Assembly (NCBI RefSeq): GCF_001424755.1
Contig: NZ_LMRF01000005.1
Span: 346,211-410,210 of the forward strand
Reading direction: 5' to 3'
Length of the DNA stretch: 64,000 nucleotides
Origin: Marmoricola sp. Leaf446
Lineage (GTDB): Bacteria; Actinomycetota; Actinomycetes; Propionibacteriales; Nocardioidaceae
Shown here: positions 16,464-25,027 of the stretch, piece by piece
How positions within the stretch are numbered: the first letter of the stretch is position 1
How the letters are laid out: each line of letters starts with the position of its first letter
The notes under the pieces: model-generated
Seen by the model: only the letters and a program-made list of their open reading frames with translations
The model's database searches: none
Told to the model about the DNA's origin: nothing
Made by a program: the position numbers and the translations under genes

Positions 16464-17587
16464 CAGGCCCGACCCGCGCCCTGCTCGAAGCTGTCGCGCA
16501 GCTCGCGCACGTCGAGCACGCCGGTCGCGGCGTCGACGTCGGGGGAGAGGTAGAACCGCTGCACCGCCACCACCACCGCCGCGGCCAGCACGTCGCGGTG
16601 GGCGGGGTCCTCCAGCCGGGCCAGGTCGCCGGCGTGGGTGCGGTAGCCCGCGTCGAGGTGCACCGCGGGCATCCGGGTGCGGCGCAGCAGGTCCCAGGTC
16701 TTGGGGTGGCAGCGCAGGTCGACGGCGCCGGTGCGGGCGACGACCTCGCGCTGCACCAGGCCGGCCAGGCGCTCCCCGGCCGAGGACCAGGTCTGCGGGT
16801 CGGCGTCGCCGAAGAAGTACGCCGCGACGCCGCACGCGTCCGGGTTGTCCGAGGAGTCCAGCGCCAGCGAGACCACCAGGTCGGCACCGGCCCGGTTGGC
16901 GAACGCCGCGCGCTCGGCCTCGTCGCGCGGGTGCGCCGCCCAGCGCGGGGTGGTGAGGTAGGCCTGGACGCCGATCGCGACCAGCCGGCCCTCGATGCGG
17001 GCGGCGAGGTCGTGCAGGATCGGCTCGCCCGAGGTCACGTCGACCACGACGGTCTTGCCGCCGAGGTGGGGACCGGACTCGCGGATCCACTCCTCGGCGC
17101 GCATCGCGTTGGGGGCACCGCCGCTGACCAGCGGCCGCAGCCGGGCCAGGGCCTTGAGGGTGGCCGGGCCGCAGGTGCCGTCGGGCGGGATGCCGAAGTT
17201 GCGCTGGAACTCGCGCACGCCGGCCTCGGTCTCGGTGCCGAAGTAGCCGTCGAGCCGGCCCACGGTGAAGCCGAGGTCGAGCAGCCGGCTCTGCAGCGCG
17301 TAGACGTCGTCGCCCGCGACCAGGTTGCCGGGCCGGTGGGTCAGGATCCGGTCGCCGAGCCGCCAGCGCGCCTCGTCGAGGCGGCGGAAGGTGGAGGGTC
17401 CGACGCGTCCGTCGACGGTCAGGCCGCGCTGCTGCTGGAAGGCGCGGACCGCGAGCTCGACCCGGTCGTCGTACGACGAGGGCCCGGCGACGCCGTCCGG
17501 CGCCTCCAGCAGTCCCAGCCCGGTGAGCAGGCTGATGACCTGGGAGACGGCGGGACCGGCGTCACCGGGCCGCAAGGTCGTCTCCAC
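16463..17587 (-). CDS. cwlM: CwlM-like peptidoglycan regulator (degenerate amidase)
   Basis: 374 residues. Two peptidoglycan-binding-1 domains (about 9-70 and 92-148, the second with the pattern FGxETExxVREFQ..GIPPDGxxGPxT) precede an Amidase_3 fold (about 178-355). Amidase_3 zinc ligands are His, Glu, His. Here the first strand reads VVVDVTSGE instead of a DPGHGG-like motif, and the later SxH position reads SLALDSS, so no metal centre is apparent. This fits mycobacterial CwlM, which acts by regulating MurA after PknB phosphorylation rather than by hydrolysis. The order trxB-trxA-cwlM is also the mycobacterial one. Confidence 0.85.
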   Translation of the reverse strand: METTLRPGDAGPAVSQVISLLTGLGLLEAPDGVAGPSSYDDRVELAVRAFQQQRGLTVDGRVGPSTFRRLDEARWRLGDRILTHRPGNLVAGDDVYALQSRLLDLGFTVGRLDGYFGTETEAGVREFQRNFGIPPDGTCGPATLKALARLRPLVSGGAPNAMRAEEWIRESGPHLGGKTVVVDVTSGEPILHDLAARIEGRLVAIGVQAYLTTPRWAAHPRDEAERAAFANRAGADLVVSLALDSSDNPDACGVAAYFFGDADPQTWSSAGERLAGLVQREVVARTGAVDLRCHPKTWDLLRRTRMPAVHLDAGYRTHAGDLARLEDPAHRDVLAAAVVVAVQRFYLSPDVDAATGVLDVRELRDSFEQGAGRA

Positions 17588-17641
17588 CCGGACGACTGTA
17601 GTGGCAGCGTCCGGGGGAGTCGGTGAGGCGGGTGCTGCGGA

Positions 17642-17965
17642 TCAGATGAAGTCCGCGAGCTCCTTGAGCAGCGCCGACTTGGGGCGGGCGCCCACGATCT
17701 GCTTCACGACCTCGCCGTTCTTGTAGACGTTGAGGGTCGGGATGCCGGTGACGCGGTAGGTCGAGGGGGTCACGGGGTTCTCGTCGACGTTGAGCTTGAC
17801 GAAGGTGACCTTCTCGCCGTGCTCGGCGTTGAGCTCGTCGAGGATCGGGCCCACCTGGCGGCACGGACCGCACCACTCCGCCCAGAAGTCGACGAGCACG
17901 GGCTTGTCGCTCTTCAGGACCTCGGCCTCGAAGGTGTCGTCGGTGACGGCGTTCAGGTTGGACAT
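17642..17965 (-). CDS. trxA: Thioredoxin
   Basis: 107-residue cytosolic thioredoxin. Active site WCGPC (Cys32, Cys35), cis-Pro in [10 protein letters not shown]. Start at ATG 17965, preceded by GGAGC at 5 nt; upstream in-frame Met codons would add a non-family leader. Lies 88 bp after trxB, so likely reduced by that enzyme. Reductant for ribonucleotide reductase and other disulfide targets. Confidence 0.96.
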   Translation of the reverse strand: MSNLNAVTDDTFEAEVLKSDKPVLVDFWAEWCGPCRQVGPILDELNAEHGEKVTFVKLNVDENPVTPSTYRVTGIPTLNVYKNGEVVKQIVGARPKSALLKELADFI

Positions 17966-18053
17966 GGGTGCTCCATTCATCGAGAAGACTCGTGGTGTGC
18001 GGGTGTGGTGTCCCAACCCCGCGGGGGGTGGATTTCTTCCGGGACCGTTCGGG

Positions 18054-19040
18054 TCAGAGGCCCGCGCCGACGGTGGCGGCGCCGGCCGAGGTGATCTCGG
18101 CGAAGTCGAGGTCGGCCAGGAAGCGCTCGGCGTCGAGCGCGGCCGCGCAGCCGGTGCCGGCGGCGGTGATGGCCTGGCGGTAGACGTGGTCGACCAGGTC
18201 GCCGCAGGCGAAGACGCCGGAGACGTTGGTCTTGGTGCCGGGGGCGTCGACGAGCACGTAGCCCTCGTCGTCGAGCCGGACCTGGCCGTGCAGCAGCTCC
18301 GAGCGGGGGTCGTGGCCGATGGCGACGAACAGCCCGGTGGCGTCGAGGTGGCGCTCCTCGCCGGTCTCGGTGTCGCGCAGCGTCACGCCGGTGACCTTGT
18401 CCTCGCCGTGGATGGCGCTGACCTCGGAGTTCCAGGCGAACTCGATCTTGGGGTCGGCGAAGGCCCGCTCCTGCATGATCTTGGACGCGCGCAGCTCGCC
18501 GCGACGGTGGATCAGGGTGACCTTGGAGCCGAAGCGCGAGAGGAAGGTCGCCTCCTCGATCGCGGAGTCGCCACCGCCGACCACGGCGATGTGCTGCTCG
18601 CGGAAGAAGAAGCCGTCGCAGGTCGCGCACCACGAGACGCCGTGGCCCGAGAGCCGGTCCTCGTCGGGGATGCCGAGCTTGCGGTAGCCCGAGCCGGTGG
18701 CCAGGATCACCGCGCGGGCGGTGAAGGTGCCCTCCTCGGTGCGGACGATCTTGGTCTCGCCGGTCAGGTCGAGCTCGATGACGTCGTCGGCGACCAGCTC
18801 GGCGCCGAAGCGCTCGGCCTGGGCGCGCATCTCGTCCATCAGCTGCGGGCCCTGGATGCCGTCGCGGAAGCCGGGGAAGTTCTCGACCTCGGTGGTGTTC
18901 ATCAGCGCCCCGCCGGCGGTGACCGAGCCCTCGAAGACGAGGGGGGCCAGGTTGGCGCGCGCGGCGTACGTCGCGGCGGTGTAACCGGCCGGGCCGGACC
19001 CGACGATGATCACGTTGCGGGTCTCGCTGGTCTCGCTCAC
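18054..19040 (-). CDS. trxB: Thioredoxin-disulfide reductase
   Basis: 328-residue FAD/NADPH oxidoreductase of the low-Mr type. FAD motif [14 protein letters not shown] near the N-terminus, redox pair WCATCDG (about 131-137), NADPH motif [12 protein letters not shown] and the C-terminal FAD motif [26 protein letters not shown] 19040 is chosen because GGAG lies 7 nt upstream; the upstream ATG would add 16 residues. Upstream of trxA on the same strand. Confidence 0.96.
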   Translation of the reverse strand: MSETSETRNVIIVGSGPAGYTAATYAARANLAPLVFEGSVTAGGALMNTTEVENFPGFRDGIQGPQLMDEMRAQAERFGAELVADDVIELDLTGETKIVRTEEGTFTARAVILATGSGYRKLGIPDEDRLSGHGVSWCATCDGFFFREQHIAVVGGGDSAIEEATFLSRFGSKVTLIHRRGELRASKIMQERAFADPKIEFAWNSEVSAIHGEDKVTGVTLRDTETGEERHLDATGLFVAIGHDPRSELLHGQVRLDDEGYVLVDAPGTKTNVSGVFACGDLVDHVYRQAITAAGTGCAAALDAERFLADLDFAEITSAGAATVGAGL

Positions 19041-19125
19041 TGCACTGCTCCAGAGGGGTTCGAGGATGCGTCGGGGATGAGAACGCATCCTAGGCAGGGC
19101 TTGTTCCGGAGCGCGGGCGTGCGCG

Positions 19126-19941
19126 TCAGGTGAGGCTGACGAGGTGCGTGAGGTCGTCGTCGGGCAGCGCCGGCTCGGCCGTGGCCTCGACCTTCATCGA
19201 GACCAGGTCGGTGCGCCCGGACTGCGTGGTGAGGAACGCGGTGTCGGAGGCGTCGCGGCCGGTGGCGATGCGGACGAGGGTGGGTCGGGGCGCCAGCGTG
19301 GTGGCATCCACGACGCGCCACCGGCCGTCGATCGCGGCCTCGACCACCGCGTGGAAGTCCATGGGCGACAGGCCCGGCGCGTAGACCGAGACCAGGCGGG
19401 CAGGCACGTTGCGGGCCCGCAGCATGGCGATGACGAGGTGGGCGAAGTCGCGGCACACGCCCTGGCGGGCCAGCAGCGTCTGGGTGGCGCCGTCGGTGGG
19501 TCGGCTGGAGCCGCTGACGTAGTAGAGCTGGGTGCCGACCCAGGAGCTGACGGCGTCGAGCAGGGCCTTGCCGTCCAGCTGCGCGAACTGCGCCCAGGCG
19601 GTGGGGCCGAGCTCGTCGGACTCGGCGTAGCGGCTGGGGCGGCGGTAGACGATGTCGTCCACCGGGTCGACGGTCGCGGGCTCGGCGCGGCCGGTGACCA
19701 GGGCGTCGTACGACATCACCAGGCGGCCGACGGGCGCGGTGCAGACGTGGAGCCGGCCGCCGTCGGCGACCTCGTGCTCCACGACCTCGACGGGCTGGTC
19801 GTCGACGGTGACGGTGAGCGTCTCCTCGGCGAGCTCGGGGCCGGCGGCGACGGCCACCGACCACACCAGCTGGGCCTCCTCGCGCACCTCGAGCTCGACG
19901 CGGCTGCGGACGTGGCGACGCGGGGGCGCGGGCTGGCTCAT
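19126..19941 (-). CDS. Transglutaminase-like domain protein
   Basis: 271 residues with an N-terminal beta-rich domain (about 10-100, the bacterial transglutaminase N-terminal type) and a papain-like transglutaminase core. Catalytic triad Cys163 (GVCRDFAH), His197 (MDFHAVVEA), Asp212 (VVDATTL). No signal peptide, so probably cytosolic; most members are predicted cysteine proteases or amide-transfer enzymes. Located 16 bp after the anti-sigma-like gene in the same leftward series. Function unknown. Confidence 0.85.
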   Translation of the reverse strand: MSQPAPPRRHVRSRVELEVREEAQLVWSVAVAAGPELAEETLTVTVDDQPVEVVEHEVADGGRLHVCTAPVGRLVMSYDALVTGRAEPATVDPVDDIVYRRPSRYAESDELGPTAWAQFAQLDGKALLDAVSSWVGTQLYYVSGSSRPTDGATQTLLARQGVCRDFAHLVIAMLRARNVPARLVSVYAPGLSPMDFHAVVEAAIDGRWRVVDATTLAPRPTLVRIATGRDASDTAFLTTQSGRTDLVSMKVEATAEPALPDDDLTHLVSLT

Positions 19942-19957
19942 GCCCCCAGTGTTCCGG

Positions 19958-20650
19958 TCAGGAGGGGGGTGTGGCGACCCGGGTGCGGGCGAGCACCCGC
20001 GAGGCGTCGCAGCTCCACGCCTCCACCACCCGCCGGCCGTCGCGGGCGGGGCGCCCGACCAGCACCGCGGGCTCGCCGTCGAGGGTGACCGAGCGCAGCG
20101 TGCCGCGACCGGGCGGGGGCGCGCAGCCGGCGCGCAGGGTCGAGCGGGCGGTGCTGTCGTCCTCCTGGGCCGCGACCGGGGCCTGCAGCGCGGCGGCCGC
20201 CTGGCCGCTGAAGCCGTCACGGGTCAGCGCGGGCACCGCGGCTGCCGCCTCCTCGCTGGTCCCGCCGGCGTCGGCGCTCGACCCGGCGCTGCTGCTGGTC
20301 CCCGCGTCCTGGCCACGGACGAGGGTGGCCGCGGCGACGCCCCCCGCGCCGAGCACGACGACCACGGCCGCGGCGACGAGAAGGTCGCGGCGGCGCCGAC
20401 GGGTGGCGGCTCGGCTGCTGGTGGGTCGGCTGGTGGGTCGGCTCGTGAGTCGGGCGGGGACCTCGGTGCGCGACGGGGCGCCGAGGGCGGCCAGGGTGGC
20501 GTCGAGGCGGGCGGCGACGTCGTCGGGCACGGGGCCCGGCGGGTGGGAGCCGCCGCTGCCGAGGTCGGCGAGCAGGGCCCGGACGCGGTCCTGCTCGGCG
20601 GGGTCGTGCTGATCGTCGTGCTCGTCGTCGGGCTTGTCGGGGCCGGTCAT
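19958..20650 (-). CDS. Probable membrane anti-sigma-like protein partner of SigM
   Basis: 230 residues. Acidic cytoplasmic N-terminus (about 1-60), a short Arg-Pro-Thr/Ser repeat, one membrane segment (about 90-110, all Val/Ala/Leu/Gly), and a Ser/Ala-rich extracytoplasmic domain. The start overlaps the sigma-factor stop (ATGA), the classic sigma/anti-sigma arrangement. No HxxxCxxC zinc motif is present, so it would not be a ZAS-type factor. The anti-sigma role is inferred from position and topology only. Confidence 0.65.
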   Translation of the reverse strand: MTGPDKPDDEHDDQHDPAEQDRVRALLADLGSGGSHPPGPVPDDVAARLDATLAALGAPSRTEVPARLTSRPTSRPTSSRAATRRRRRDLLVAAAVVVVLGAGGVAAATLVRGQDAGTSSSAGSSADAGGTSEEAAAAVPALTRDGFSGQAAAALQAPVAAQEDDSTARSTLRAGCAPPPGRGTLRSVTLDGEPAVLVGRPARDGRRVVEAWSCDASRVLARTRVATPPS

Positions 20651-21306
20651 CGGGGGTCACCTCCTCGGTGGTGGGACGCGGGCGGGGACGGCGGGGTTCC
20701 GGGCGGGCGGTCCTCGCCCAGCAGGGCGGCGAGCCGGGCGCGGCCGCGGGCGCACCGGCTCTTCACGGTGCCGACCGGCACCTCGAGGATCTCGGCCACC
20801 TCGGCCAGGGGGCGGCCCTCCATGTCGACCAGCACCAGGCACGCCCGCTGCTCGGGCGGCAGCGTGGCCAGCGCCGCGAGCACCCGGTCGCGGGTCTCGT
20901 GGGCCAGCACGACCTCCTCGGGGCCGGGCACCGGGTCGTGGCGGGCGGCTCCCGGCGGCGGCCGCTCGCCCAGGTCGTCGGGCAGCGGGTCGGCGGCCCG
21001 GACCCGGGAGCGGCGGATCCGGTCGAGGCAGGCGTTGACGACGATGCGGTGCAGCCAGGTGGTGACGGCCGCCTCGCCCCGGTAGGTCGCCGCCTTGCGG
21101 TGGGCGGCCACCAGCGCGTCCTGGAGGGCGTCGGCCGCCTCCTCGCGGTGGCCGGTGGTCCGCAGCGCGACCGCCCACAGCCGGTCGCGGTGGCGTCCGA
21201 CGAGCTCGGCGAAGGCGGTCGGGTCGCCGTCGACGTGGGCGCGCAGCAGCGCCCGGTCGTCCCTCGCCGCGGGGTCGGGGGCCGGGTCGGCGGCGGGGCC
21301 GTTCAC
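20647..21306 (-). CDS. sigM: ECF RNA polymerase sigma factor, SigM-like
   Basis: 219 residues. Region 2 (about 20-95): DDRALLRAHVDGDPTAFAELVGRH, DALQDALVAAHRKAATYRG and TWLHRIVVNACLDRIRR. Region 4 (about 150-200): LPPEQRACLVLVDMEGRPLAEVAEILEVPVGTVKSRCARGR. The pseudokinase-sigM-trxB neighbourhood matches mycobacterial sigM. GTG start 7 nt after the pseudokinase stop. Likely controls envelope or redox stress genes. Confidence 0.9.
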   Translation of the reverse strand: MNGPAADPAPDPAARDDRALLRAHVDGDPTAFAELVGRHRDRLWAVALRTTGHREEAADALQDALVAAHRKAATYRGEAAVTTWLHRIVVNACLDRIRRSRVRAADPLPDDLGERPPPGAARHDPVPGPEEVVLAHETRDRVLAALATLPPEQRACLVLVDMEGRPLAEVAEILEVPVGTVKSRCARGRARLAALLGEDRPPGTPPSPPASHHRGGDPR

Positions 21307-21313
21307 CCCCGGC

Positions 21314-23248
21314 TCACGACCGGACCGCGATCTCGGAGATCGCGCCCTGGTAGCCGCCGTCGGCGGGCGGCAGCTCGGTCAGCCACACCAGCAGGTAGCG
21401 GGTGGTGGGCCGGGAGTCGAGCCGCACGGCCGCCCGGGCGGGGGCGGCGTCACGGGTGGCGACCTCCTCCATGTCGGAGACGGCGGTGGGGAACGAGGTG
21501 GCGCCGCGGGGTGCGGCGTACACCGAGAAGGAGGTGGGGCTGGTGGCGAACCGGACGACGACCGAGCCGACCTCGCGGTCCTCGCCGAGGTCGAGCATCA
21601 GCCCGACGCCGTCCTTGAGGCCGCCGAGGTCGGGGCGGTTGCGGTAGGTCACGGTGGTCCACGCGGTGGCGGGGTCCCCGTCGATCGCGGCGGGGGCCTC
21701 CTCGGGATTCTCGTCGGACGGGTCGCCCTCGGGGTCGAAGTCCTCGACCGAGGCCACCTCGAGCCGCTGGCTCGGGGTCTGCGAGGCCTGGGTCGGGTCG
21801 TCGTCGCCCCCGGTCAGGCCGCTGAGCACGCTGCCGTCCTGGCGACCCAGGGTGAAGGCGACGGCCATGGCGACCAGGGTCACCAGCACCACGCCGATCA
21901 CCACGGCGGTGCGCAGCCAGCCGCGACCCTCGTGGCCGTTGCCCTGGGCCGGCGCCGGGTCGGTGTCGGTGAACAGCCAGCTCTCGGGCCCGGCGTCGCC
22001 GCCGCCGTGGGTGGCGGTGTGGTGGGAGCCGGTGTGGTGGGATCCCGTCTGGTGCGAGCCCGTCTGGTGCGAGCCCGTGCCGGCGTCCCAGCGCTCGGTG
22101 GGCTCGAGCGCGGCCGCGGCGCCCGCCGGGACGCGGCGCTCGGTGGTGGAGAACAGCGGCCGCTCGGGGGAGTCCTCGAAGGGCGGCGGGGGCGGCACCA
22201 CGTCGGGTGCCTGCATCGGGCGCAGCGAGTCGGGGCTCTCCAGCGGCTCGCGGTGCAGGGCGGTGTGCTCCATCGCGGGGCCGGGGCGGCTGTCGGGCAC
22301 GGCCGCGGACAGCTGGGTGGCCTCGGGGTCGTCGGGGTCGTTCTCCGGGTGGTCCTCCGGGTCGGGCACCGCCCGGGTCGGCTCGTCGTCGGTCGCGCTC
22401 GGGGCCGGGACGGCCACGGTCGGCTCGTCGTGCATCGCGGCCAGGGCCACCGGCTCGACGGCGCCGACGCCGCCGGTGAAGTCGGCCAGCGCGGCGGCGA
22501 CCTCGTGGGCGGTGGTCAGGTGGACGTGGTGGGAGCCCTCGGGCTGCAGCACCTGGTCGCAGATGGCGTCGAGGACCCGGGGCACGCCGGCCCGCACCTG
22601 GCGGGGGCGCAGCGGGCGGTGGGACTCCCGCGGCGCGGCCGGCACCGAGGAGGGGGCGACGCCGGGCCAGCGCCCGGTCAGCGAGGCGAACAGCAGTCCG
22701 CCGAGGTTGATGACGTCGGCGCGGCGCTCGTCGAGGGCGCCGTAGACGGGGTCGTCGGTCACGGGCGGATCCAGGCTGGCGTCGACGACGTAGCCGATGA
22801 GCTTGACGCTCCCGGCGTGCGTGACGAGCACGGCCTCGGGGTTGAGCCGGCCGTGGGCGACGCCCTGGCGGTGGCCCGCGGCGACGGCCTCGGCGACCTC
22901 GCGGGTCAGCCACGCGGCCCGCTCGGGGGCGAGCACGCCGCGCTGCAGCATCAGGTCGAGCGAGAGCCCGGCGCCCCACTCGTTGACCACCCAGGCCAGC
23001 TCGCCGTCGTCGTCGGCGTCGAGCACCCGCAGCAGGTGGGAGTCGTTGACGGTGGCCGAGAGCCGGGCGGCCTCCATGAGGGAGCGGGCACGGGGGTCCT
23101 CGCTCGGCACCGCGTGGATGGCCACCGACCGGGCCAGGACGGTGTCGGTCGCCCGCCAGAAGTGCGCCCCGGCGTGCTCGGTGAGCAGGTCCTCGAAGCG
23201 GTAGCGGCCCGCGAGGAGGGTGCCGGCGCCGTGGCTTCCGGTGGTCAC
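21314..23248 (-). CDS. Membrane-anchored pseudokinase, MurJ-associated
   Basis: 644 residues. Ser/Thr-kinase fold at about 10-260, but the catalytic Lys of the VAIK strand is His (SVAIHAV), the HRD loop reads HGRLNPEAV without the Asp, and no DFG is present. Then a ~200-residue Pro/Glu/Asp-rich linker with a Gly-Ser-His-Gln/His-Thr repeat, one membrane helix (about 445-467), and a C-terminal beta-sandwich resembling F5/8C discoidin domains (AIDGDPATAWTT). In mycobacteria this pseudokinase is fused to MviN/MurJ and, once phosphorylated by PknB, recruits FhaA; here it is a separate gene next to murJ. GTG 23248 has GAGGAG upstream. Confidence 0.85.
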   Translation of the reverse strand: MTTGSHGAGTLLAGRYRFEDLLTEHAGAHFWRATDTVLARSVAIHAVPSEDPRARSLMEAARLSATVNDSHLLRVLDADDDGELAWVVNEWGAGLSLDLMLQRGVLAPERAAWLTREVAEAVAAGHRQGVAHGRLNPEAVLVTHAGSVKLIGYVVDASLDPPVTDDPVYGALDERRADVINLGGLLFASLTGRWPGVAPSSVPAAPRESHRPLRPRQVRAGVPRVLDAICDQVLQPEGSHHVHLTTAHEVAAALADFTGGVGAVEPVALAAMHDEPTVAVPAPSATDDEPTRAVPDPEDHPENDPDDPEATQLSAAVPDSRPGPAMEHTALHREPLESPDSLRPMQAPDVVPPPPPFEDSPERPLFSTTERRVPAGAAAALEPTERWDAGTGSHQTGSHQTGSHHTGSHHTATHGGGDAGPESWLFTDTDPAPAQGNGHEGRGWLRTAVVIGVVLVTLVAMAVAFTLGRQDGSVLSGLTGGDDDPTQASQTPSQRLEVASVEDFDPEGDPSDENPEEAPAAIDGDPATAWTTVTYRNRPDLGGLKDGVGLMLDLGEDREVGSVVVRFATSPTSFSVYAAPRGATSFPTAVSDMEEVATRDAAPARAAVRLDSRPTTRYLLVWLTELPPADGGYQGAISEIAVRS

Positions 23249-23314
23249 GACACTCCTCTCGCGGCGGACGGGTCTGGGTGCGCCGCTGCCCATCGTAGGA
23301 CCCGCGGGGTTCCC

Positions 23315-25027
23315 TCAGGCGCGTCTCCCGGGTCGGAGACGGCGCAGCACGAGCGCCATGACGTCGTTGACCTCCCCGATCCGCAGCAGCCGGGCCAGGG
23401 CGAGGTAGCAGGCGAGGTACGCCGTCCCGACGACCGCCAGCGGGAGCAGCGCCAGCAGCGGCCCGCCCCGGGGCAGCAACGCGTCGAGACCCTCCCGGAC
23501 GCCCAGGGCCAGCAGCCCGGCGAGCCCGACGGCGAGGGCCAGCCGCACCAGGAACCGGAGCACCTGACGACCCGCGAGGTCGCCCACGGTGCGCGCGAGC
23601 ACGGCGTAGGACACCACGACGCCGGCCGCGTAGGCGCAGGCGTAGGCGACCACCAGCCGGGGTGCGGTCTCGGCCGCGGGCGCGCCGCGCACCAGCAGCA
23701 GGGCGGCCACGATGTTGACGCCGGCCACGACGCACTGGATCCAGAACACCCGGCGGGTCTGCTCCAGGGCGTAGAAGCCGCGCAGCGCGAGGTAGTGGGC
23801 GGTGAAGAGCACCAGGCCGATGCCGAACAGCGCCAGCGTGGGCGCGAAGCTGGCGTAGTCGCGGCTGGCGGCGCCGTACCCCCAGATCACCTGGGCGAGG
23901 TCGAGCGCCATCACGGCGTACAGCACGGCGACCGGGACGACGAGGGCCAGCGCCGAGCGGAGCGTGCGCGAGACCTGGCGGCCGATCGCGGCCACGTCGC
24001 CGTCGCTGGCGTGCTGGGAGAGCAGCGGCAGCACCGCGGTGGCCAGGGAGACGGTGATGATCGAGTGGGGGACCATCGTGAGCACGAAGGAGTTGGAGTA
24101 GACGGTGTAGCCGGTGCCCCCGCCCGGCGCGCCCGGGCCCGAGGCCACGGTGCCGCTGCTGGCCAGCCGCACCACGACGGTGTAGGCGACCTGGTTGACG
24201 ATCACGAACAGCACCGTCCACAGGCCCAGCCGCAGGGTGTGACCCAGGCCCGAGCCACGGAAGTCGAACCGCGGCCGGAACCGGAAGCCCGCCGAGCGCA
24301 GGTAGGGCACCAGCACCAGCAGCTGGACCACGATGCCCGCGGTGGACCCCACGCCGAGCAGCAGCTCCTGGCCGGGGGTGAAGCCGCCCGCGAGCTCGGG
24401 GCCGCGGGCGCCGCCGTGCAGCAGCAGGTAGACGACCAGCACCCCCACCGCGATGACGTTGTTGGCGATCGGGGCCCACATCATCGGGCCGAACCGGCCG
24501 CGGGCGTTGAGCACCTGCCCGACCAGCACGAACATGCCGTAGAAGAACACCTGGGGCAGGCAGTAGCGGGCGAAGGCGACCACGGAGTCCAGCTGGGCCT
24601 GCCGGTCGGGGTCGTAGAAGCGGTCGTCGAGGAAGAGCCGCATCAGCAGCGGCGCCGCCACCACGAGCAGCACGGTGACCACGCCGAGGAACAGCGCGGC
24701 CAGCGTCATGATGCGGTTGGTGTAGGCGTCGCCCCCGTCGGGGTCGTTCTTCATCGCCCGGACCAGCTGCGGCACCAGCACGGCGTTGACCACGCCGCCG
24801 GCCAGCAGGATGTAGAGCATGTTGGGCACGGTGTTGGCGATGTTGAACACGTCGGCGTGCAGGCCGACGCCGAGCGCGGCGGCGAGCAGGATGCCCCGCA
24901 CCAGCCCGCTCAGCCGCGAGACCACCGTGCCGGCGGCCATCACCGCGCTGGAGGAGAGGATCGCGGCCGCGGTGTGGCGCGGCGCGGGCCGTGCCCGGTC
25001 GTCGGACTGCTCGGCGGGAGTGCTCAC
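23315..25027 (-). CDS. murJ: Lipid II flippase MurJ (MviN)
   Basis: 570 residues, about 14 membrane helices, MATE/MOP superfamily. Flips lipid II to the outer leaflet for peptidoglycan synthesis. The helix 1 motif AAAILSSSAVMAAGTVVSRLSG (in part) and the block TVPNMLYILLAGGVVNAVLVPQLV are family hallmarks. GTG 25027 overlaps the upstream DUF6049 stop by 4 nt. Standard length without the pseudokinase and extracytoplasmic domains fused in mycobacteria. Confidence 0.93.
   Translation of the reverse strand: MSTPAEQSDDRARPAPRHTAAAILSSSAVMAAGTVVSRLSGLVRGILLAAALGVGLHADVFNIANTVPNMLYILLAGGVVNAVLVPQLVRAMKNDPDGGDAYTNRIMTLAALFLGVVTVLLVVAAPLLMRLFLDDRFYDPDRQAQLDSVVAFARYCLPQVFFYGMFVLVGQVLNARGRFGPMMWAPIANNVIAVGVLVVYLLLHGGARGPELAGGFTPGQELLLGVGSTAGIVVQLLVLVPYLRSAGFRFRPRFDFRGSGLGHTLRLGLWTVLFVIVNQVAYTVVVRLASSGTVASGPGAPGGGTGYTVYSNSFVLTMVPHSIITVSLATAVLPLLSQHASDGDVAAIGRQVSRTLRSALALVVPVAVLYAVMALDLAQVIWGYGAASRDYASFAPTLALFGIGLVLFTAHYLALRGFYALEQTRRVFWIQCVVAGVNIVAALLLVRGAPAAETAPRLVVAYACAYAAGVVVSYAVLARTVGDLAGRQVLRFLVRLALAVGLAGLLALGVREGLDALLPRGGPLLALLPLAVVGTAYLACYLALARLLRIGEVNDVMALVLRRLRPGRRA

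Noticed and set aside
20647..21306. Phage or plasmid origin for the sigma gene.
   Set aside because: Codon bias and neighbourhood (pseudokinase, murJ, trx genes) are the standard chromosomal SigM context.
22010..22090. Short direct repeats in the pseudokinase as a CRISPR or DNA-binding array.
   Set aside because: They are coding repeats for Gly-Ser-His-Gln/His-Thr units with no spacers.
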